From contig JAXDDX010000015.1 in NCBI GenBank assembly GCA_034670405.1, forward strand, positions 3,100,001 through 3,164,000: a stretch of DNA of 64,000 nt, read 5' to 3'. How positions within the stretch are numbered: the first letter of the stretch is position 1; each line of letters begins with the position of its first letter. The translations under genes were made by a program, and so were the position numbers. Below are positions 56,401-64,000 of the stretch, in pieces. Source of the DNA: Hoplostethus atlanticus. Taxonomy: Eukaryota; Chordata; Actinopteri; Trachichthyiformes; Trachichthyidae. The notes under the pieces were generated by a model, which made no database searches, was not told the origin of the DNA, and saw nothing but the letters and a program-made list of their open reading frames with translations.

Positions 56401-57956
56401 ACAAGGCGGTAGTTTTTCATGAAAATGTTACATGATGGGTCTTTAACGCACCGTGGATTGTAGACGTGCAGACAGGCCGCTATGTTTACCAGGATCTGTC
56501 TCCTCACTCTGCCGTAGAGGGGAAAGGCATTGTTTGGTTTGGTGGGCATGTGTTTTACCGTCCCTTAAGCCCAGGGAGTGACTCATCATCATGATGTAAT
56601 GCCTAGCAATGGCACTTAGCTCATCCCGGGGACTCTGCCTTGCGATTGGCTAGCTTCCTCAGGTGCCCAAGCTGCCACAGCCTTTTGTGTGAAGAACAAA
56701 AACAACTGTGTCCTCTGGGAGATAGGCACACGGCGAGATGTGCAGCGTCCGTTGCACTTGTTTACTTCTTAAATTGTCAGCGTGCATGCTCGAGGCGAGC
56801 GTCCTCTGTGACTCCATGGTGTTTTAAGACCATTGCCCAACCGGAGTCCGGGAAATGACTTTGTGTCGGTCCTCACACTCACAATTTGAACTGATACTGT
56901 TTTCACAAGCTTTGAGGTTTTCAAATAGTTTATGTTTTTTTTTTTTGTCTCATTCTTCATAAGATGCTATAAATAACGTGCCAGCTAAAGTCTTAAAGCC
57001 TGTACCCAAATTAGTTCCAAAATATTTTCCAAGCCCTCTGTTCGTCTGGAGCTCTTTTACAAGTACAGCCTTGCTGGGGTTTCTGTGTGCAGTTATCAAA
57101 AGTGGAGGCAAACAGAAGGCCCAAAAGTAATTATCGAATTAAGCTAGAAATAAAACAAATATTAAAGAGCTATATTCTATTATTGGAACTTTAAACATCT
57201 AATCGTGAAGGTTAGATACATTTATATTGAATTGATATAGAACTATCTTAACTTGGAAATCAGTTAGACTAGTTCAGGTGGAGATGATGCAGCCTCGTTT
57301 CTTGTTACATGGGAATCATTTGCAGGAGGTTTGGCAAAATTGTGAGTTCATGGCTTATCATTTTTAACATGGTGTACATCTAATGCTCTAAAAAGGCAAT
57401 GTGTTGGATTTTCTTATTGCTGTGAAATTTGTTGTGATGTTGTGAGCATTGACGGTTATTTATAACATTGGAACAGGTCTTTTCCAAAACTACTGTAGCG
57501 ATAAGAGACAAGACATCATGAAGGGACAGATCCTGCAGCTGCTCGTTTGACAGTGGATGGAATACAGACTCTGTGGCCCTTTTGATCAAAGTCGTTTGTC
57601 AGATATGACCTAATTAGCAGGTAGGGACCAGCCCTACAATCTAATATCGGAGCCGCATACAGCAGAAGCTCCGCTGCTGTTGTCCGTACGGAAATCGAAT
57701 TGGAAATCGAATTGGAGCTTAAATAAATGTTGATGTTTTTGTAGCAGGTGGTTGCAGGGTGTAGGAGTAACATCATAGATGTAGTTGGAGGGAGTGGTAC
57801 TCGCCGTTACAGAAACAAATCAGCCTTCAATACAATTCACATGTGGTAGGGATGAAACACATTACTAGTTATTCAACACTGGAGACCAATGTCCTTAAAA
57901 TAGATGACTCAGAATGAAATCAGTTTAAATCAAGTTTCATGAAGAAAAAACAACAA
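56401..57956. other. Intronic, nothing recognised
   Basis: Part of ncam1 intron 1; no repeat family or exon seen. Confidence 0.5.
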
Positions 57957-58010
57957 TACTACTGCTACTGCTACGACTACTACTACTGCAACTATCACTA
58001 CTGCTACTGA

Positions 58011-58041
<31 letters not shown>

Positions 58042-58146
58042 GATACTACTACTACTACTGCTTCTACTACTATTACTACCAATACTACTTCTTCTACTAT
58101 TCTACTATTACTATTTATACTGCTACTACTACTACTACTACTGCCG

Positions 58147-58182
<36 letters not shown>

Positions 58183-58300
58183 TTACTATTTATACTGCTA
58201 CTACTACTACTACTGCCGCTACTACTTCTACTACTACTTCTACTTGTACTTCTACTACAACTACTATTGCTACTGCTGCTGCTACTACTTCTACCAATAA
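57957..58300. repeat. Long ACT/CTA trinucleotide repeat
   Basis: About 340 bp of TAC/ACT repeats with GCT, GAT and TTC interruptions, including an internal duplication of a block of about 65 bp (TATTACTATTTATACTGCTA near 58105 and 58180). The 126-codon Ser-rich minus-strand frame here is a by-product. Confidence 0.93.
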
Positions 58301-59690
58301 TAGTACTCATGATGTTTGATCACAGCCTTGTGCTTCTTAAACTGCATCAGTTATCTGACTGAAACTGTTACACTACTGGTGTAACTGTAGACGGTCCTAT
58401 GATGAGGTTATAAAGCTTCTAAAGGCAGTTTTAAGCTGTTTTGCCTTTAATAGCGGTGTCCGTTTTTTTCATTTGCTCTTTATTTACCTCAATGACAGAA
58501 TGCGGGAGGCAGAGCTACCGCTGGTTCTACTGCATGAGTAGAAGATCATCTGCAGTGAAACAAATTATTATGCTTCTGATTGAATCTGACGCTGTAAATG
58601 CACCAAATACAGCTTCTTATTTAGTTATTTATCTTTTCCAAAAGAAGAAAACACGCACAATGTTTTAAGAAAATACCACATTTTTAAGCACTTTCCCCCC
58701 AATTTGACCCCATTGAAATACCCTGAAGTGGGTGCTTTCCATTATGAGTTTATGGCCAGGCGGCGGGAGAGGTCTGTAATTTACTGTTTTTGTACTAAGA
58801 GCGGTGTCAAAGACTTGCTCCTAAAGAAAAGCCCCGCCGGTAGCTCTCTCCGTGAGGCAGGGAGGCAGACAAAGGTGGAGGGGCAGCAGGCGGGAGGAGG
58901 AGGGGGAGGATGGGAAGGAGGCGGGCCACAATACAAAGTGTCATCAGGGAGGGGCCCCGCTCGGTCAGCAAGGCAATCAAACCTCTGGACCCATTGTTTT
59001 CCTTTGTGTTGCAGGAGCCCCATTGTTTGTAATAGAGCTCTCTTTAAAGCGCGGGAAGGTGTCGAGTTCTTCCTCTACATTTTAACTTCATTTTAACTTC
59101 ATTTCCTGATTTAGCATTTTAGCATTTCGCAGATTTTAGCATTTAGTACGATAAAGTAGATAGTCGTCTTGCCCCTTGTAACTCATGTGTCATATCATAT
59201 ATATCATATTACTTTTCAGCAGCAACAAAGTAGCAGCTATTAGAATATGTAAAGATAAAAAAAGACAAAAGATTTTCCACAAAAATATCAGAAAATAAGA
59301 CAGCAGCAAACGTATTTCTGCACAAGGACCTCAATTTTGAGCTCATGTACCGTGCCCTGATTATGTCTCTGAAATGAATAGCCGCTCTTACTGACTGACA
59401 GCTGTCTCATTTTATCTGCTGGATTTTTTTTTCTCTGCATAATGCGCTGCTCTGCTGCTTTAATAAGCCACTGCAGCTGCAAAGTTATGTAGCAGCGTGA
59501 TTACTTTGCTCTGTGGACTGTTCACAAATTATGCCTGCACATGGAAATAGGGGGAAAATTAGAAAATTTTCCCCGGTTGAGAGACAAAAAACCGCCTTGT
59601 TTGACGACGCAGGGGTGTTTGCAGGTGACAGCGGAATGCTCTTTACTGTTGTTTTGGTGTTTTCCTGTTCGCTATCATTTTGGGCGGCTT
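58301..59690. other. Intronic, nothing recognised
   Basis: Part of ncam1 intron 1; a GGAGG/GGGAGG-rich patch at 58855-58930 lengthens chance frames on both strands. Confidence 0.5.
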
Positions 59691-59757
59691 GCAGTATTGG
59701 GTGCTATGTGACTTATTGTAAGTTGCATCTGCTAAATGGCTAAAATTTGAATGTAAA
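59691..59757 (+). mobile_element. SINE 3'-tail fragment
   Basis: GTGACTTATTGTAAGTTGCA then TCTGCTAAATGGCTAAAATT and TGAATGTAAAT is the tail of SINEs in which a TAAATGGCTAAAATGTAAAT end is typical. The tRNA head is missing. Confidence 0.5.
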
Positions 59758-60399
59758 TCTGTAGCATAAAAAATCTGCAGACTTCCCTCATCGCCTTATG
59801 GTGTCATTTTTATGTGCACTGTTAAAAACACTGAGCAGTTGTTCCAGTGTAACACTAACCCATCAATACACTCCCAACCAGGCTGCCTGATCACTTGAAA
59901 TGAGAACGAAAGATGAAAAAAAACAATGTTTTCCCGCCTCTCTAAAAGTGAAGACTGAAACTGGCCAAAGTTACGAAGCCCGAATCTGAACATTTTCCTG
60001 CCAGATGAGCATAGCTGTCGTTGAGCTTACACTCCATTCCTATGCATCATTCATGACAGATCGGGAGTTAAATGTCAAATGAAGACCAGCGCTCCGTCTG
60101 AACACCAGAAGGATAAAATATGTTTACATTGCGGGAACAAAGGGAGGGCGTCATGCTGCATATGATTGATACTGGCTTGCTGTGCAGACGGCCAGATGGG
60201 CCGAGCTCCGAGGAGACGGTGTGAGGGGTTGAGGGCTTGCCCTTTCTACCCAAGCCAAGAAAGGCCTCCGAGATTATGCTGCTGATAGGCTCCAGCCCCG
60301 AAGATTTCAAAATGTGCTTGGCATGCCTCACTGAAGCTTTGAATATAGACTACAGTGGGCTTCTCCTTCCTGCCTCTATTGGTTGAGGGATATTTTTTG
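59758..60399. other. Intronic, nothing recognised
   Basis: Part of ncam1 intron 1; no repeat or exon seen. Confidence 0.5.
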
Positions 60400-63300
60400 G
60401 GGCGTTTACATGACATGCACGGGATATCTTGCAGAGCAAAGGATACAGTGTTGACGTCTTCCCAGATAGCATGAACAGCAAAGTGGGGATAGTGAGAGAT
60501 TTTGTCAGGAATAGTAACTACTTTCTGTTTTGAGACCCAAATTGAATTAGCAGAAAGCATATACTTGTTTTTTTTACTGTAACATATTGAAAAAAAACCA
60601 TTTGTGTACATACATCACGCTGGTAGAAACTCTATCTGTGGCCAGCTGTTGCCTAATTGAAGTATAAATAGGGTTGGAGTATGTGTGGCTTGGCCCTTTT
60701 GGAGGAAATCAATGAGGATTGACTGTTTTTTTTGTTTTTTTTTGATTCTGTATGCAGAGAAAGACCCGCGCAAGAGGCGTCGTTTCTCTTCATGGTGCAG
60801 ATCTAAGACAAAGAGACAAACCTTTGGCATTGTTTCATATCGTTTGTCTCCGTTCAGCCAAATGTCAACCTCTGAGTCCTTAGTTGCACACTTCAAAATG
60901 TCATTGTTGCATTATACATCTCCCCTTCCACGGCCACTGCTTGGTCCTATTCCTATTGCTTTCAATGTGCGGAGCGGAGCGCCTCTAATTCAACTCAAAT
61001 CTCTGCTATCATTTATCAGCATCGCTATGACTGCTGAGGCATAGGTAGATCACTTATCAGCATCTGACCTGTTGTCGGCGCAAAAGAGCGACTCAAAATG
61101 CCACATCACGCTCCCATTTTTCCGCCGTTTGTTTTTTTCGCCGAAATGATTTTCCTCTCCTGTCTGAAAGAAAGCATAGCTCTGTTTATGGCCACGCTGA
61201 AAGCCCGCCGTTGTCTCGGGGCTCTGCCGGTTTCATTCAGCTCCACTGCGCGCTCCAGCAAGCCAAGCGGATCACTTTGTCGGCCATAGAAACCTCTCGG
61301 GACTTTATTGACTCCTGGTTCCTTTGGACACAATCTTTAAAAGGGGGGCAAGCAAAGGAAGTCCCAAATCTTCATTAATCATTGTGTCAGATTTACCCTG
61401 GGCCAAAAAAACATTTCTTCCAGGGAGTCAGGAGGTAAAAAAAAAAAAAAGGAGGGTAATGCCCCATGGGAAGTAGAACTACAGTAAATGAGGGAACAAT
61501 GAATATGAGGGGAGTGAGGATTTGCGGGGCGACAAACGAGGCCCTGGTCATCTCTCTCTCTCTCTCTCTCTCCGGTGAGAATGGCCCGGTTGTTAGCTTG
61601 GGGGGGTGACGCATGAGACAGGGTTGGATGCAGCGTTAGCAAGCATGGCTGGCTTCCCGAGGACACGGCGGCATCTTTTTGTGCAGAGACGCTTGCTCAT
61701 TAGAGAGCACATCTCGCATTGTTTATGGACTTTAATGAGCCTTGCCACGACCAAGAGGGAGAAAAAACAAAAAAAACAAAACAAAGAGGAGAAAATACAG
61801 ACGTTGCATTCAAAAATGTAACTCTGTCTCCTCGGCCGGGGAAAGACAGCAACGGGGCGAGCGTCAAGTCTCATCTCGGCAGCCTCCCTCGCTAATCTTT
61901 CTTTTCTGACAGGCTTCTTATGCATTTGAAGATGAGGTCCACCACCCACCCACCCCCTCCCCTCCTCCTCCTTTCCTCTCTCCTCGTTTTACCCTGCTGT
62001 CTCTCTCCTCGTCATTACTGGTATTGTAGAGAACAGTCTCAGGGCACCATTTTGCCGAGGACATTGAGGAGCTTAATTAGTTCATTTGCGTATATGGCTC
62101 TTCTTACTGGCCCAATGGCTTTAGTGCCTCTGGAGGGCCTTAAATGCCAGCTCCCTCTTGCAGAACAACCTCAAACTATACAGAATATATATATATATAA
62201 AAAAAAAACCTTTCAGGTTAATAAGGTAGAGCCTCAGCAACCTCATTTATTTATAACATCTGCACCCCATTTGTAGGATTCGGAGCATCACGCCTTCAGA
62301 TTTATGTCTCCTAGCGCTTTAGTGGCAAGACAAAGGGAGGAGGATATTTACATGAACGTCCCTATGGTCCGCTGCGTTTCACAAGTCTCTTTATTTCGCG
62401 GTATTGAAAACAATGGTAAATGAGGGAGAACAGTTTGAGGACGGAGGGTAGAAAAAGTGACGTTAAATGGTGGAAGGATGGATGTTGAGTTTAATGAACC
62501 AAGAAACAAATCGCCCTTTTAAGACTAATAAAGTTACTGACCTGAACTTTTTTTTTTTGTCTACCTTTTTCTTTTTGCATGACTTCTATCATGCAAAAAT
62601 CTATGCTATCATGAAGATAAAGAATGTGCATGAAACGAATGTCAACAGCTTTTGTAATCCGCCGGCTTTGCATGAAATAAATGTTGACCGCTGTCTAATC
62701 CTGCACAAATCCAATTCTATTGCACAACTGCACAAATCCAATTCCTACCAGATATAGCGGGGAAGGAACAAGGCGGCCATTTTGCAAAAACAAAAAGAGA
62801 GACCCCGCAGATGCATCGTCTGACAGATTGCCTTACGGCTCTCACATTGACAAAGATGTCTTGTCAGTGGGATATTTATAAGAGCCTCAAACTGAATGAG
62901 CCGCGGCGGATAATGTGATTTTGAATGACTTAGACCGTAATACACCAAGCGGAGGTTTAGGTCAGTCCCGAGTAATGGAAAAATGATAGCGAAAACTCAA
63001 TAACATCGGGCTCTTCTTTAAAGACAAGGTGCAATTATGTAATTCTGTTCACTCTGTCTCCACAGTTTCAATGACATCTGAACTCTCATTAGAGACAAGG
63101 GCCCCAGGAAGTTGATGCATGGGAGTGGTATGGATTTCTCTGGCTGAAATGGGAAAATCAAGTTTGGAGGCTCAGGCTGTTTGCAGTGCTTCCTGTAACA
63201 CTATCCTGTTTGTGAAATGGGGTGGGGGGGTGGGGGGTAGGGGGGTATTCCTCAAATGACATTCAGTTTCTGGGCAACGGAGCAGCAGCTGTGCATATCT

Positions 63301-63400
63301 TTGTATCCAGGGAGGTGGCGGTGTGATAAAAGCCCATTGATGCAGTCGTGTTTGAACAGGGAGATTGCAGTTCGATCAGTGGCTTGAGGGACTCCATGAC
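60400..63400. other. Repeat-poor intronic stretch, candidate regulatory DNA
   Basis: About 3 kb in which I recognise no transposon apart from short (CT)n at 61551-61572 and homopolymer runs. It is of mixed base composition with several homeodomain-type TTAATTAG/TAATTA-like words (for example CTTAATTAGTTCATTTGCGT at 62071-62090). Frames on both strands (60246-60611, 60685-61044, 61593-61949, 61920-62276) overlap each other and have no protein signature. Retention of repeat-free DNA inside a repeat-rich intron of a developmental neural gene is what enhancers look like; conservation itself cannot be seen here. Confidence 0.3.
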
Positions 63401-64000
63401 TGATAGAGTGGAGAGGAACGAACTTTATAAGATTCTTGTGGAGAGTTTTTTGTTTTTTTTAAATTTTTAACAAGGAGGCGCGGAGTAAATTATCATCGGA
63501 CATGGGAGCAATCAGAGAGTCCGAATGGAAAAAAAGAAGTCGGCATCACAGGGTGTCAGTTAATCTCGTTGGCATGGCGATTTTAAGAAGGGTTTAAGAA
63601 AGAGAGGTTCATATACATGCGTTCAATGTATATTGATGCATTAAAATAAACTAAATGTCGACTAGATCTTCAATTTACAATCCAACTGTATAAGAATAGG
63701 AAGCCAAGTGGGGCATTGGAATAGCTCAGCCAAACCAAAATCTTGGGGTACATCTTTTTTATCCCAGACTCCAAAATGGACATGGAGGAAGAAAGCTCTT
63801 ATTTTCTTATTCACTCTGAGGAGCAGGGCGCACAAACTGGCTACAAAAGAAAAACATCAAATTCTGTTGCACCTGCAGAGACCTTAGGCAACACGCCTGC
63901 ACTGATGGAGTTTACTATGAATCTCCTCTTGAAAACAATTCATCTCACAAAAATGAACAATCTAACACCACAATATGAAAGCAGCATAGAGAGCTGTTAT
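63401..64000. other. Intronic, nothing recognised
   Basis: Unassigned end of the window. From about 63715 the minus or plus strand may contain LINE-like text (CTCAGCCAAACCAAAATCTT GGGGTAC), too short to call. Confidence 0.35.

Larger units (their letters stand above)
47881..64000 (+). other. ncam1 intron 1 (5' part)
   Basis: Sequence downstream of the GTAAGA donor. I looked for the exon that should follow (mature N-terminus and first Ig domain) and did not see it, so the intron runs past the window end. A very long first intron is known for NCAM1 in vertebrates. The first 1.4 kb (47881-49340) is repeat-poor; from 49.3 to 58.3 kb SINE, hAT, LINE and microsatellite insertions accumulate; 60.4-63.4 kb is again repeat-poor. 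Confidence 0.75.

Noticed and set aside
57930..58310. 126-codon serine-rich minus-strand ORF
   Set aside because: It is the translation of the ACT trinucleotide repeat.
60246..61044. ORFs of 119-121 codons on opposite strands near 60.3-61.0 kb as ncam1-antisense or novel genes
   Set aside because: No domain, no convincing splice or start context; they lie in repeat-poor intronic DNA where chance frames of this size occur.

Overview
This is vertebrate nuclear DNA, almost certainly from a teleost fish. It is AT-rich, has long non-coding stretches, carries many simple repeats, and holds decayed copies of retrotransposons typical of teleosts: L2/Maui-type LINEs with a TGATTTGATTTG tail, Rex3/RTE LINEs with a GATG tail, Rex1/L2-like LINEs, tRNA-derived SINEs, hAT and piggyBac remnants and small inverted-repeat elements. 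No prokaryotic or organellar gene is visible. Most open reading frames in the window are chance frames.

The one host gene I can support is ncam1 (neural cell adhesion molecule 1). Its first coding exon is only 52 bases long (47829-47880, + strand). It encodes the start of the signal peptide (MLQTRDLIWVLLFLGYA) and ends at a consensus splice donor. An in-frame stop lies 12 bases before the ATG, and a GC-box-bearing, GT/GA-rich leader lies upstream. Everything from 47881 to the window end is then ncam1 intron 1, and 1 to about 47.3 kb is 5' intergenic or upstream regulatory DNA. I saw no second ncam1 exon before 64000.

Layout: 0-3 kb, old DNA-transposon debris. 3.2 kb, a 5'-truncated Rex3 insertion with a perfect 12-bp target duplication. 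3.9-4.3 kb, first copy of a small TIR element seen about five times in the window. 4.8-6.8 kb, the best LINE, an L2 reverse-transcriptase copy with one frameshift. 8.7-9.8 kb, remnants of a hAT (ZBED5-like) transposase and the cysteine-rich tail of a piggyBac transposase. 14 kb, L2 3' end. 16.8-22.4 kb, a LINE graveyard (L2-like RT, Rex1/L2-like C-terminus, two Rex3-like copies) with two snap-back hairpins. 24.8-26.1 kb, two L2 3' ends. 29.9-31.9 kb, an L2 copy interrupted by an 890-bp putative solo LTR. 32.1-32.8 kb, a TIR element. 39.8-40.6 kb, a hAT-like element with an 8-bp target duplication. 43.4-43.7 kb, an array of CACATGTG palindromes. 47.3-47.9 kb, ncam1 promoter, leader and exon 1. 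48-64 kb, intron with a minisatellite split by a SINE, a tRNA-SINE, a fold-back element, a 300-bp ACT microsatellite, and a repeat-poor 60.4-63.4 kb stretch that is the best place to look for conserved enhancers.

Family names for repeats come from recognised protein motifs, termini and tails, not from a database search. Boundaries are exact only where a target-site duplication or terminal repeat is given.
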